Positions 1 through 12,323 of a DNA stretch of 64,000 nucleotides are shown one piece after another. Under the pieces are notes generated by a model. The model saw only the letters and a list, made by a program, of their open reading frames with translations, had not been told where the DNA came from and ran no database searches. A program made the position numbers and the translations under genes. This stretch comes from Sphingomonas horti (GTDB lineage: Bacteria > Pseudomonadota > Alphaproteobacteria > Sphingomonadales > Sphingomonadaceae). The stretch lies in assembly GCF_009753715.1 (NCBI RefSeq), contig NZ_WQMS01000013.1, positions 252,796-316,795 on the forward strand, in the 5' to 3' direction. Numbering within the stretch: position 1 is the first letter of the stretch; each line of letters starts with the position of its first letter.

Positions 1-154
1 CCGAGTTTCGGCATTCTTCAAGTGTGGCAAACGCACCAATCGGTATGTCTCGGGTCAGGTCCGATTTGTTAGGATAAACCCAACCTTTCCAATCCGGATT
101 TTCACTACAGCCTGCCAAGCCGGCCGCTGCGAACATGATTAAAATCGGCTTCAC
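1..154 (-). CDS. Putative small lipoprotein (3' end outside window)
   Basis: I do not recognise the family. Reading from a GTG at 154, the product starts [16 protein letters not shown], a short hydrophobic signal followed by a lipobox (LAGC), so it should be an outer-surface or periplasmic lipoprotein with Cys16 as the lipidated residue. The mature part is hydrophilic (for example GWVYPNK) and continues out of the window after about 51 codons. The GTG overlaps the bioB stop codon as GTGA, which suggests translational coupling at the end of the propionyl-CoA/biotin operon. An ATG at 136 is an alternative start but would leave a very short signal. Confidence 0.6.
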   Translation of the reverse strand, partial: MKPILIMFAAAGLAGCSENPDWKGWVYPNKSDLTRDIPIGAFATLEECRNS

Positions 155-1224
155 TCCGCCGCCACCCGCATCGGTTCTTCCCCTTCCAGCGGCGTCAGGC
201 CGAGTTTGGCGAGTAGGACAGCATCCTTGTCGTCCCCCGCATTCGGCGCCGTCAGCAGCTTGTCGCCGGTGAAGATGCTGTTCGCGCCGGCGAGGAAGCA
301 GAGGGCTTGGGTTGCTTCCGACATGCTCTCGCGGCCCGCGCTCAGGCGGACCATGCTCATCGGCATGGTGATGCGGGCGACGGCGACGGTGCGGACGAAC
401 TCGATGTCGTCGATCCTGGCGAGCGGCGTGTCGGCCAGCATGTCACCCAGCACCGTGCCCTTGACCGGCACCAGCGCGTTGACCGGCACGCTTTCCGGGT
501 GGCGCGGCAGGGTCGCGAGGGCGTGGATGAAGCCGACACGGTCCTCGCGCGTCTCGCCCATGCCGACGATGCCGCCGCAGCAGACGTTGATGCCGGCCGA
601 GCGCACATGCTCCAGCGTGTCGAGCCGATCCTCGAAGCTGCGCGTGGTGATGACCTCGCCGTAACGCTCCGGCGAGGTGTCGATGTTGTGATTGTAATAA
701 TCGAGGCCCGCATCGGCGAGCGTCTGCGCCTGGGATGGCGTCAGCATGCCCAGCGTCATGCAGGTCTCCAGCCCCATGTCGCGGACGCCTTTCACCATCT
801 CGACGATGGCGGGCATGTCCTTGTCCTTGGGGTTGCGCCAGGCCGCCCCCATGCAGAAGCGCTGCGAGCCCGCGTCCTTCGCCTGCGCCGCCATTTGCAG
901 GACGGAGCGGACGTCCATCAGCCTGGTGGCTTTGACGCCGCTATCGGCGTGGGCGGACTGGGAGCAATAGCCGCAATCCTCCGGGCAGCCGCCGGTCTTG
1001 ATGCTGAGCAGGGTGCAGAGCTGGATCTGGTCCGGCGCGTGGTGCGCGCGGTGGACGGTTGCGGCGCGGAACAGGAGCTCGGTGAAGGGGAGCGCGAAGA
1101 GGGCGCGGATCTCCTCACGGGACCAATCCGTCCGCCCCCAGTGCTCCGGCGAAGGCCGGAGCCCCGCGTCACCGCCCCCCGAGGCTCCGGCCTTCGCCGG
1201 AGCACGATTCAACACTTCACTCAC
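151..1224 (-). CDS. bioB: Biotin synthase BioB
   Basis: Radical-SAM enzyme that inserts sulfur into dethiobiotin to make biotin in the cytoplasm. The CxxxCxxC cluster motif is at Cys80, Cys84 and Cys87 ([13 protein letters not shown]), preceded by the typical VHRAHH segment. The length is 357 aa; without about 22 extra residues at positions 7-28 it would be about 335, the usual size. Those residues ([11 protein letters not shown]...) are encoded by a palindromic repeat. Translation starts at a GTG that overlaps the stop of the preceding gene (GTGA), so the gene is the penultimate or later member of the pccB-to-bioB operon. The context fits: propionyl-CoA carboxylase, encoded at the head of this operon, needs biotin. 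The family call is secure; how far the N-terminal extension is tolerated is inference. Confidence 0.96.
   Translation of the reverse strand: MSEVLNRAPAKAGASGGGDAGLRPSPEHWGRTDWSREEIRALFALPFTELLFRAATVHRAHHAPDQIQLCTLLSIKTGGCPEDCGYCSQSAHADSGVKATRLMDVRSVLQMAAQAKDAGSQRFCMGAAWRNPKDKDMPAIVEMVKGVRDMGLETCMTLGMLTPSQAQTLADAGLDYYNHNIDTSPERYGEVITTRSFEDRLDTLEHVRSAGINVCCGGIVGMGETREDRVGFIHALATLPRHPESVPVNALVPVKGTVLGDMLADTPLARIDDIEFVRTVAVARITMPMSMVRLSAGRESMSEATQALCFLAGANSIFTGDKLLTAPNAGDDKDAVLLAKLGLTPLEGEEPMRVAAE
1141..1205. repeat. Palindromic repeat inside the bioB 5' coding region
   Basis: Two 23-base arms, 1141-1163 and 1183-1205, are perfect reverse complements (core GCTCCGGCGAAGGCCGGAGC) around a 19-base spacer. 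Read on the minus strand it supplies about 22 codons of bioB without a stop or a frame change. Elements with this core are typical dispersed repeats in sphingomonad genomes (recalled, not searched). Confidence 0.85.
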
Positions 1225-1654
1225 TCGGCAACCTTTTCGATACGCGTCAGGGAAAGAGTCAGCGTGCTCACGAGCTTCGGGTCGTCAGGCGAGCGGAGGC
1301 TGATGTTTAGATAGCGACCGTCCGGCAATCGCTTCGACCAGGCTGCCGACCGGCCGCGGCCGCCTTTAACCGGCACCGATTCGGACATCTGGAATCGGGC
1401 GGCAACTCGCTTCGAATAGGATTCAAAAGGGGCAGCAGACACGGAGGTTTGAAACCCGCACCGGTCCACCTGGCGCGACGAACCATCGGGAAAAACAGCC
1501 ACAGCCGGCTCTTCTATCCACAACAGGCCGTCGTCGGCTCCATGATCGAAGGGCAGGCGTTGCACGACTCCTGCGACGCAAACCGAGTCGAAACGGTCCA
1601 GCGCAAGTTCAAAGGCGTCCGAGAGCTGCGCACCAGCAAGCAAGAGAGAGAGGA

Positions 1655-1658
<4 letters not shown>
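1221..1658 (-). CDS. Hypothetical secreted protein in the methylmalonyl-CoA operon
   Basis: 145 aa of unknown family. The N-terminus ([16 protein letters not shown]) looks like a short signal sequence; the rest is soluble, with two or three isolated Cys. It starts at a GTG overlapping the scpA stop (GTGA) and ends overlapping the bioB GTG in the same way, so it is fully embedded in the operon. No catalytic motif can be seen. Its placement between mutase and biotin synthase is not a standard part of this operon as far as I know, so a metabolic role should not be assumed. Confidence 0.65.
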
Positions 1659-3997
<2,339 letters not shown>

Positions 3998-4012
3998 CGC
4001 GGCGCTCTAGCA

Positions 4013-4109
4013 CTCCCCTCCCGCTTGCGGGAGGGGTCGGGGGAGGGCCTGTCGGTCAGCATAGAAGGCCCATGCCCTCCCCTAGCCCCTCCCGCAAGCG
4101 GGAGGGGAA
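4013..4109. repeat. Intergenic palindromic repeat between scpA and the hydratase gene
   Basis: Two 22-base, nearly self-complementary hairpins (CCCCTCCCGC-TT-GCGGGAGGGG at 4015-4036 and the AA-loop version at 4086-4107) flank a short spacer and pair with each other as well. The element fills the whole gap between the two genes. In RNA it would form a strong stem-loop inside the operon transcript and may affect mRNA stability or partial termination (inference). Confidence 0.85.
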
Positions 4110-4110
4110 C

Positions 4111-4899
4111 TCACCGCCCCCGAAACTCCGCCTTCCGCTTCTGGAGGAACGCCATGCCGCCTTCCATCGAATCCGCGGTCCCGCGCATCTCCCGCTGCAC
4201 CTCGGCTTCGCGCTGCAGCGCTTCCGCGTAGGAACCGTCCAGCGCCGCGTGCAGGTTGCGCCGTATCCCGCCGAGCGCCCGCGTCGGCCCGGCGGCGAGG
4301 CGCTTCGCCAGCGCCAGCGCCTCGGCGTCGAGCGCGTCGTCGGCCACGACCTTGTGCACCATGCCCCAGTCCAGCGCTTTCTCCGCCGGCACGCGTTCGC
4401 CCAGCATCATCATTTCCGCCGCGCGGGCGCGGCCGATCAGGCGCGGCAGCATCCAGCTCGCGCCGCCGTCCGGCACCAGGCCGATATTGACGAACGCCTG
4501 GAGGAAATAGGCCGTCTCGCTCGCGACCACGAAGTCCGCCGCCAGAGCAAGGGAGCAGCCGATCCCCGCCGCCGCGCCGCGCACGGAGCTCACCACCGGC
4601 ACGCCGAGCTCGGCCAGCGCGAGCATGGCCGGGCTGTAATGCTCGGTCAGCGCCTTGTACGTCGCCTCGCCCGGGTCAACGCCCGGAGCGAGCGCCCCGC
4701 CCATCAGGTCCGCGCCGGAGCAGAACGCCCTCCCCTCGCCCGCGATCAGTACCGCGCGGACACCCTCCAGCGCACCGATCGCCGCGCGGATTTCGTCGAA
4801 CATCGCCGGCGGCGCGGCGTTCAGCCGCTCGGGGCGGTTCAGCGTGACGACGAGCAGGTCACCGTCGCGGTGGGTGCGGATAGTCTCAAAAGTCGACAT
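4111..4899 (-). CDS. Enoyl-CoA hydratase/isomerase family protein
   Basis: 262-aa crotonase-fold protein acting on acyl-CoA thioesters. Visible signatures are the oxyanion-hole segments FCSGADL (about residue 60) and the GAAAGIGCSLALAAD block (about 110-125), then the FVNIGLVPDGG segment. Glu residues in the usual hydratase positions are not clear. The VPDGG region resembles PaaG-type (epoxyphenylacetyl-CoA isomerase) sequences as much as classical hydratases, so the substrate cannot be assigned. It starts at ATG 4899 and lies between scpA and the epimerase gene on the same strand, with palindromic repeats in both flanking gaps. A role in branched-chain or odd-chain acyl-CoA degradation feeding propionyl-CoA is plausible from context. 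Confidence 0.88.
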   Translation of the reverse strand: MSTFETIRTHRDGDLLVVTLNRPERLNAAPPAMFDEIRAAIGALEGVRAVLIAGEGRAFCSGADLMGGALAPGVDPGEATYKALTEHYSPAMLALAELGVPVVSSVRGAAAGIGCSLALAADFVVASETAYFLQAFVNIGLVPDGGASWMLPRLIGRARAAEMMMLGERVPAEKALDWGMVHKVVADDALDAEALALAKRLAAGPTRALGGIRRNLHAALDGSYAEALQREAEVQREMRGTADSMEGGMAFLQKRKAEFRGR

Positions 4900-4915
4900 T
4901 GTCCCTCCCTATCAA

Positions 4916-5051
4916 CCCCTCTCCCATAGGGAGAGGGCGACTCGCGGCAAAGCCGCGAGCGGGGTGAGGGGACCGGACTTATCCGGAAATGCGCTACCCC
5001 CTCACCCGGTCAGCGCTCGCGCGCTGACTCGACCTCTCCTTTTGGGAGAGG
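4916..5051. repeat. Intergenic palindromic repeat between the hydratase and epimerase genes
   Basis: A composite element with several hairpins: CCTCTCCCATAGGGAGAGG at the left edge, ACTCGCGGCAAAGCCGCGAG, CAGCGCTCGCGCGCTG, and CCTCTCCTTTTGGGAGAGG at the right edge. It occupies almost the entire gap. The outer arms match the same CTCCC-rich design as the other copies in the window but with a different loop, so it is a related subfamily. Confidence 0.8.
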
Positions 5052-5054
5052 TGG

Positions 5055-5477
5055 TCAGTGCTCCCCGCCCTTCGGCGTTTCCATGATCTCGGTCAGCACG
5101 CCGCCCATGTCCTTCGGGTGCACGAAGAAGATCGGCGTGCCGTGCGCCCCGATCCTGGGCTCGCCGAGCACCTTGCAGCCCTTGCCCTCGAACCAGGCCT
5201 TGGCTTCGTGGATGTCCGGCACTTCGTAGCAGACATGATGCTGCCCGCCCGCCGGGTTCTTGGCGAGGAAGCCGTGGATCGGCGAATTTTCGCCCAAAGG
5301 CTCGATCAGCTCGATCTGGCTGTTCGGCGTGTCCACGAAGCACACTTTCACACCTTGCGCCGGCAGGTCGAAGGGCTCCCGGATCACCTCCGCCCCCATC
5401 ACGTCGCGATAGAAGGCGATGGAGTTTTCAATCGACGGGGTGGCGACCCCGACATGATTCAGACGGCCGAGTTCCAT
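5055..5477 (-). CDS. mce: Methylmalonyl-CoA epimerase
   Basis: Converts (S)- to (R)-methylmalonyl-CoA between propionyl-CoA carboxylase and the mutase. The 140-aa protein is a single VOC-fold domain: GRLNHVGVATPSI with the first metal-binding His, QHHVCYEVPDI in the middle, and EIME near the C-terminus giving the metal-binding Glu. I chose ATG 5477 because the family begins immediately before RLNHVGVA; the longer reading from 5507 adds residues that overlap the preceding gene. The 5' end abuts the stop codon of the small membrane protein gene. Its place between pccB and scpA is the expected one. Confidence 0.94.
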   Translation of the reverse strand: MELGRLNHVGVATPSIENSIAFYRDVMGAEVIREPFDLPAQGVKVCFVDTPNSQIELIEPLGENSPIHGFLAKNPAGGQHHVCYEVPDIHEAKAWFEGKGCKVLGEPRIGAHGTPIFFVHPKDMGGVLTEIMETPKGGEH

Positions 5478-5478
5478 T

Positions 5479-5790
5479 TCAAATCTCCGCGGGCGAACTT
5501 GCAGCACGCAGCTCTTTTAGCCGGCCGGCTGCCTCTTGACGCACGCTGTCGGACAGCCGCGTGTCGGACGCGATCGCTTCCAACTTGGCAATCACTTGAT
5601 CACCCGTCGGAGCCTTCCGCTTCTTCCATATTGCCATCATCCACGTGAGGAACGGCAGCGCTATCAGGAAAGCTGGCAAGGCACCGAGCCTGATGCCATT
5701 TGCTTCGGCGAGGATTTTTGCTTCTGCCCAAATGATCGCCCACAGAGCAAACACGAGCAGAAGATAAACCCAGGTCTTTAGCAACCTCAT
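5479..5790 (-). CDS. Small membrane protein, function unknown
   Basis: 103 aa read from ATG 5790 (MRLLKTWVYLLL). Two hydrophobic helices are visible, about residues 5-25 and 36-52, separated by a short loop, followed by a basic KKRK turn and a soluble, charged C-terminal tail of about 45 residues. I do not recognise the family. It lies between pccB (13 bases upstream) and mce (1 base downstream) on the same strand, so it is co-transcribed with the propionyl-CoA genes. The Glu/Lys/Arg-rich tail looks cytoplasmic or protein-binding rather than catalytic. Confidence 0.7.
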   Translation of the reverse strand: MRLLKTWVYLLLVFALWAIIWAEAKILAEANGIRLGALPAFLIALPFLTWMMAIWKKRKAPTGDQVIAKLEAIASDTRLSDSVRQEAAGRLKELRAASSPAEI

Positions 5791-5803
5791 ATTGCCCCTC
5801 CCC

Positions 5804-7330
5804 CTAGAGAGGGATGTTGTCATGCTTCTTCCAAGGATTCTCAAGCTGCTTGTTCCTGAGCTTCCGTAGCCCGAGCGCAATCCGCCGCCGCGTCGAATGC
5901 GGCATGATCACTTCGTCGATGAAGCCCTTGCTGGCCGCCACGAAGGGGTTGGCGAAGCGCGCTTCGTACTCGCGGGTGCGTTCGGCGATTTCGTCCGGCG
6001 TCTTGCCACGGAAGATGATCTCGACCGCGCCTTTCGCGCCCATCACGGCGATTTCGGCGGTGGGCCAGGCGTAATTGAGGTCGCCGCGCAAATGCTTGCT
6101 CGCCATGACGTCGTAGGCGCCGCCATAGGCTTTTCGCGTGATCACGGTGATCTTGGGCACGGTCGCCTCGGCATAGGCGAACAGCAATTTCGCGCCGTGC
6201 TTGATGATGCCGTTATGCTCCTGCGCGACGCCGGGGAGGAAGCCGGGTACGTCCACGAACGTCACGATCGGGATGTCGAATGCGTCGCAGAAGCGGACGA
6301 AGCGGCCAGCCTTTTTCGATGAGTTGATGTCGAGGACGCCGGCCAGCACCATCGGCTGGTTGGCGACGATGCCGACGGTGCGCCCCTCGATCCGTCCAAA
6401 GCCGATGATGATGTTGCCCGCATGCGCCGGCTGCAGCTCGAAGAAATCGCCTTCGTCGACCACCTTCCGGATCAGCTCGTGCATGTCATAGGGCTGGTTG
6501 GCGCTGGCCGGGATCAGCGTGTCGAGGCTGTCGTCGGTGCGGTCCCAGGGATCGGTGGTCGGCCGCTCAGGCACTTCCTCGCGGTTGGAGAGCGGCAGGA
6601 AATCGATGAAGTCGCGCGCGGCGAGCAGCGCGTCGATGTCGCTCTCGAACGCGACGTCGGCCACGCCCGACTTGGTGGTGTGGGTGATCGCGCCGCCCAG
6701 CTCTTCCTGCGTGACGACCTCGTTGGTGACGGTCTTCACCACGTCCGGGCCGGTCACGAACATGTAGGACGAGTCCTTCACCATGAAGATGAAGTCCGTC
6801 ATCGCCGGCGAATAGACCGCGCCGCCCGCGCACGGGCCCATGATCAGGCTGAGCTGCGGCACCACGCCCGACGCCAGCACGTTGCGCTGGAACACCTCGG
6901 CATAGCCGCCGAGGCTCGCGACACCTTCCTGGATGCGGGCGCCGCCCGAATCGTTCAGGCCGATCACCGGCGCGCCGACCTTCAGCGCCATGTCCATGAT
7001 CTTGCAGATTTTCTGCGCGTGCCGTTCCGACAGCGAGCCGCCGAAGACGGTGAAGTCCTGGCTGAACACGAAGACCAGCCGGCCGTTGATCGTGCCCGAT
7101 CCGGTGACGACGCCGTCGCCGGGGATGCGCTGCTCCTCCATGCCAAAATCGACGCAATTGTGCTCGACATACATGTCGAGCTCCTCGAACGAGCCCTGGT
7201 CGAGCAGCACCTCGATCCGCTCGCGCGCGGTGAGCTTGCCCTTGGCGTGCTGCGCATCGATGCGCTTCTGCCCGCCGCCAGTCTTCGCGGCGGCGCGGCG
7301 CCGTTCCAGTTCCTCGAGGATCGTCTGCAT
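5804..7330 (-). CDS. pccB: Propionyl-CoA carboxylase beta subunit (carboxyltransferase)
   Basis: Carboxyltransferase subunit that moves CO2 from carboxybiotin to propionyl-CoA, giving methylmalonyl-CoA. 508 aa, the normal length, with both crotonase-like halves: [14 protein letters not shown] with [12 protein letters not shown] (acyl-CoA side, about residues 125-170) and [10 protein letters not shown] with [11 protein letters not shown] (carboxybiotin side, about 360-410). The C-terminus ([11 protein letters not shown]) is typical. It is the first gene of the minus-strand operon running to bioB; the biotin-carrying alpha subunit gene is not in the window and may lie beyond position 1. Confidence 0.96.
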   Translation of the reverse strand: MQTILEELERRRAAAKTGGGQKRIDAQHAKGKLTARERIEVLLDQGSFEELDMYVEHNCVDFGMEEQRIPGDGVVTGSGTINGRLVFVFSQDFTVFGGSLSERHAQKICKIMDMALKVGAPVIGLNDSGGARIQEGVASLGGYAEVFQRNVLASGVVPQLSLIMGPCAGGAVYSPAMTDFIFMVKDSSYMFVTGPDVVKTVTNEVVTQEELGGAITHTTKSGVADVAFESDIDALLAARDFIDFLPLSNREEVPERPTTDPWDRTDDSLDTLIPASANQPYDMHELIRKVVDEGDFFELQPAHAGNIIIGFGRIEGRTVGIVANQPMVLAGVLDINSSKKAGRFVRFCDAFDIPIVTFVDVPGFLPGVAQEHNGIIKHGAKLLFAYAEATVPKITVITRKAYGGAYDVMASKHLRGDLNYAWPTAEIAVMGAKGAVEIIFRGKTPDEIAERTREYEARFANPFVAASKGFIDEVIMPHSTRRRIALGLRKLRNKQLENPWKKHDNIPL

Positions 7331-7388
7331 GGCGCCGCGTCATTCCAAGCTTTGGCGCGGAAGGCAAATGGGATGTGTGCCGCCAATC

Positions 7389-8405
7389 CTAGGAGACCTT
7401 CACAATGCCCCGCTCGATCAGGCTGCGCGCCGTCTCGACGATCGTCTCCTCCACCGGCCGCGGTTCCCAGCCGAGCCGGTCCTTCGCGTGGACCGACGAG
7501 CTGATCTTCACCCGCCCCAGCTCGCTCGCGACCTGGCCGAGCTCGGGGATGAACCGTCCGACGATGCGGACCAGGAAATCGGGCATGCGCCGCGTCGGGA
7601 CCTTCCGTGCCTCCGGCCCGAGCCGCTCGCGCAGGATATGCGCGATATCGATCAGCTTCAGGAACGGGCCCGAGGCGATGAAGCGCTCGCCCGCGACATG
7701 GTCGGCGGTCAGGCAGCGGACATGGAGGTCGGCGACGTCGCGCACGTCGACGATGCCGAAGCCCAGGTCAGGCACGCCCGGCATCGCGCCTTCGAGCAGC
7801 TTCTTCACCGCCTCGATCGAGGGCGAGAAGTCGCGGCCGAGCACGGGGCCCAGCACCGCCGCCGGATTGACGGTCACGAACTCGATCCCGCCCCCTTTCG
7901 CCGCCACCCATTGCCGCGCCGCGCGCTCGGCAATGGTCTTGGATTTGGGGTAGGCATAGGTGCGCGGATCATCGAGGTTCGACCAGTCGGCCTCGCTGAA
8001 CTCGGTCCGGTCTTTCGAATGGCCGTAGGCGATCGCGGCGACCGACGAGGTCATCACGAAGCGGTTCACCCCCGCCCCTTTGGCAAAGCGCAGCGCGCGG
8101 AGCGCCCCTTCCCGCGCCGGCACGATCAGCTCGTCCTCGTGGCGCGGCGCGCCGGGCGGGATCGGCGACGCGATATGGGCGACATGGCTGCAGCCTTCCA
8201 TCGCGTCCGCCCAGCCGGGATCGCTGGTCAGGTCGGCGGCGAAGAAACGGAGCCGGGCATTGTCGACGCCGAGCCACTCGCGGACCTCAGCCTCGCGCGC
8301 TAGCGAGCGGATCGTGGTGTTCACCTCCCAGCCCGCCTCGACCAGCTGCCGGATCGCGAAGCCCGCGATATAGCCGCTGCCGCCCGTCACCAGCACCCGC
8401 GCCAT
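7389..8405 (-). CDS. NAD-dependent epimerase/dihydroflavonol-reductase-like extended SDR
   Basis: 338-aa oxidoreductase with an N-terminal Rossmann fold ([10 protein letters not shown], residues 6-15) and the extended-SDR catalytic motif YAYPKSK (Tyr and Lys of YxxxK, about residue 160), preceded by a TSSVAAI strand. The pattern is closest to the 4-dihydroflavonol-reductase/aldehyde-reductase group; the substrate is unknown. It starts at ATG 8405 with a good GGGGAGG Shine-Dalgarno. It is divergent from acs and 58 bases upstream of pccB, so it could be co-transcribed with the propionyl operon or terminate separately. Confidence 0.88.
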   Translation of the reverse strand: MARVLVTGGSGYIAGFAIRQLVEAGWEVNTTIRSLAREAEVREWLGVDNARLRFFAADLTSDPGWADAMEGCSHVAHIASPIPPGAPRHEDELIVPAREGALRALRFAKGAGVNRFVMTSSVAAIAYGHSKDRTEFSEADWSNLDDPRTYAYPKSKTIAERAARQWVAAKGGGIEFVTVNPAAVLGPVLGRDFSPSIEAVKKLLEGAMPGVPDLGFGIVDVRDVADLHVRCLTADHVAGERFIASGPFLKLIDIAHILRERLGPEARKVPTRRMPDFLVRIVGRFIPELGQVASELGRVKISSSVHAKDRLGWEPRPVEETIVETARSLIERGIVKVS

Positions 8406-8438
8406 GTCCGCCTCCCCGGCGTTTAGGTTTCGATTTGC

Positions 8439-8467
8439 AACTTACTGGCTGCTTGCGGCGGCGTCAA
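8439..8467 (-). promoter_or_regulatory. Putative sigma-70-type promoter of the SDR gene
   Basis: On the minus strand TTGACG (8467-8462) and TAAGTT (8444-8439) are separated by 17 bases and end about 33 bases before the SDR start codon. Spacing and hexamers fit a housekeeping promoter; by eye only. Confidence 0.45.
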
Positions 8468-8479
8468 GGCGTCACCGGC

Positions 8480-8507
8480 TTGCATCGGCCTTCGCTGGGA
8501 CTAAGGA
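8480..8507 (+). promoter_or_regulatory. Possible acs promoter
   Basis: TTGCAT (8480-8485) and TAAGGA (8502-8507) with a 16-base spacer, about 20 bases before the acs start. The -10 is poor, so this is tentative. Confidence 0.25.
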
Positions 8508-8527
8508 TTGGGCAAGGGGAGTGCTGC

Positions 8528-10464
<1,937 letters not shown>

Positions 10465-10468
<4 letters not shown>

Positions 10469-11559
10469 TCGACGGCGCCGGCACGGCCCAGCGGGTGCTC
10501 CGCATCGCCCTGGTGGTCGCGCTGGCGCTGATCGGGCTATGGGTAGCGCTGCCGTTCGTGCCGGCCCTGCTCTGGGCGATCGTGCTCGCGATCGCGGTCG
10601 CGCCCGTCTATGCGCGGGCGGAGGCGCGCTGGCCGGCGGGCAAGGCGGTGTGGCTGCCCCTGCTGTTCACCGCTGCGATCGGCCTGGCGGTGCTGGTCCC
10701 GCTCGCGCTCGGCATCGTCCGCGCGGCACGCGAGGCGCACGACCTGGCGCTGTGGCTCGCCTCCGCCCGCGCCTATGGCATCCCAGAGCCCGGCTGGGCC
10801 GCCGGCCTTCCCTTCCCGCACAAGGCGCTCGACGACTGGTGGGCAAGCAATCTCGGCAGCGCCGAGGCCGCCCGGCGCCAGCTCGGCCACTTGACCGATC
10901 CCGACGTGATCGCCCGCTCCCGCATCATCGGCACCCACCTTGTGCGCAAGGCCGTGGTGTTCGCCTTCACGCTGCTCGCCTTCTTCTTCATGCTGCGCCA
11001 TCAGGACGGCATCGCCGCGCAGGCCAGGCGCGCCGGCGACCGGCTGTTCGGGCCGGCGGGCGAGCGCATCGGCGAGCAGATGATCCGCTCCGTCCGCGGC
11101 ACGATCGACGGGCTGGTGCTGGTCGGTATCGGCGAAGGCGCGCTGATGGCGGTCGCCTATATCGCTGCCGGGGTGCCCCATCCCGTCCTGATGGGCGCGC
11201 TGACCGCCGTTGCGGCGATGATCCCCTTTGCCGTGGTGCTGGTGATCGGCGGCGTCGCGCTGGTGCTGCTGGGTCAGGGCGCGGTCGGCGCCGCGATCGC
11301 CATAGTGGTGATCGGCGTCGTCGTGGTTTTCATCGCCGATCATTTCGTCCGGCCGGTGCTGATCGGCGGCGCGACTCGCCTGCCCTTCCTGTGGGTGCTG
11401 ATCGGCATCCTGGGCGGCGTCGAGGCATTCGGCCTGCTGGGCTTGTTCATCGGCCCGGCGGTGATGGCCGCGCTGATCCTGCTGTGGCGCGAGCTGGTCG
11501 CCGCGCCGGAAGCCGATCCCCCTGTCCCGTATCGGGACTCGCCCGGCCGAATTCACTAG
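10465..11559 (+). CDS. AI-2E/PerM family membrane protein
   Basis: 364 aa, about eight hydrophobic segments in the 2+1+5 pattern of the PerM/YhhQ-like AI-2E transporter superfamily. A helix pair (about 10-50 and 60-85) is followed by a soluble loop, a single helix (about 165-180), then a dense block of helices from residue 215 to 340 containing the typical [11 protein letters not shown] segment. Members export signalling molecules or act as Na+/H+ antiporters; the substrate here is unknown. Start is a GTG overlapping the acs stop. A second paralogue lies at 36275-37285. Confidence 0.85.
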
Positions 11560-11629
11560 AGCCGCGATTGCTACAGGCGTAGTCTTTTGTCGCGAGCGGT
11601 GGGGCCGCTCGCTCTGAAGGGGGACTGCC

Positions 11630-12286
11630 ATGACCAAGGGTGCTTTACTGAAAGCGGTCACTTTGTCTTCGGCGATGACGCTGTCGGCTGCCACCAGCGC
11701 GGCGACGCTGTACGATCAGCCATATGACGGCTCGGGCGCTCTGATCGCGAGCCAGAACGATACCGGCGGCGGCAACGGCAACTTCGCCACCGTCTATGAC
11801 AATTTCACGCTCGGCGGCGCCAGCACGGTGACCGGCGTCAGCTTCACGGGCGGCTATTTCAACCCGCCGACGGTCGGAAACATCACGTCCTTTACGCTCA
11901 ATTTCTACGCCGACAATGCCGGCCAGCCCGGCAGCTCGCTGGCGACTGCTTCCATTCCCGGTAATGGCGGCGAAAGCTGCGTTTCGACGATCTGCACCTA
12001 CAGCGTCGCGGTCAACTTCGCGGCCGCGGCGGGGACGCAATATTGGCTGTCGATCGTTCCCGACGTCGCCTTTCCGCCGCAATGGGGCTGGGCGACCGGA
12101 AGCAATGGCGACGGCGTCGCTTACCAGGACTTCTTCGGCAGCCGTTCGCGCCTGACCGCGGACCTGGCCTTCACCCTGACCGGCAATGCCGCGGTTCCGG
12201 AACCGGCGACCTGGGCACTGATGCTGGGCGGCTTCGGCCTCGCCGGCGCGGCGCTGCGCCGCCGCCGGACCCTCAGCTTCGCCTGA
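11630..12286 (+). CDS. PEPxxWA-CTERM sorting-domain protein
   Basis: 218-aa exported protein. It begins with a signal peptide (cleavage plausible after SAATSA-A around residue 24). The body is Gly/Thr/Asn-rich and beta-sheet-like, and the end is the tripartite sorting signal: VPEPATWALMLGG, a hydrophobic helix, and a basic RRRR tail. This PEP-CTERM variant is expected to be processed by an exosortase and delivered to the outer surface in exopolysaccharide-producing bacteria; no exosortase gene is in the window. Shine-Dalgarno AAGGGGGA precedes ATG 11630. An 8-bp perfect hairpin (11592-11612) lies in the leader. The body contains two Cys about ten residues apart, possibly a disulfide. Confidence 0.85.
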   Translation: MTKGALLKAVTLSSAMTLSAATSAATLYDQPYDGSGALIASQNDTGGGNGNFATVYDNFTLGGASTVTGVSFTGGYFNPPTVGNITSFTLNFYADNAGQPGSSLATASIPGNGGESCVSTICTYSVAVNFAAAAGTQYWLSIVPDVAFPPQWGWATGSNGDGVAYQDFFGSRSRLTADLAFTLTGNAAVPEPATWALMLGGFGLAGAALRRRRTLSFA

Positions 12287-12292
12287 CCGCCC

Positions 12293-12323
12293 ACGGCGCC
12301 GCCGGTCCGCACGGCGGCGCCGT
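12293..12323. terminator. Bidirectional terminator-like hairpin between convergent genes
   Basis: A perfect 12-bp stem (12293-12304 with 12312-12323; ACGGCGCCGCCG) and 7-base loop lies exactly between the PEP-CTERM gene and the convergent L,D-transpeptidase gene, touching the latter's stop codon. There is no U-tract, so intrinsic termination is likely but not certain. Confidence 0.6.

Noticed and set aside
307-1314. Long open frames opposite bioB, scpA, acs, recG, secA, addA and others, some over 600 codons
   Set aside because: High-GC codon usage leaves opposite and shifted frames open. Their translations are Arg/His/Asp-rich, lack motifs, and sit on top of genes with clear catalytic residues.
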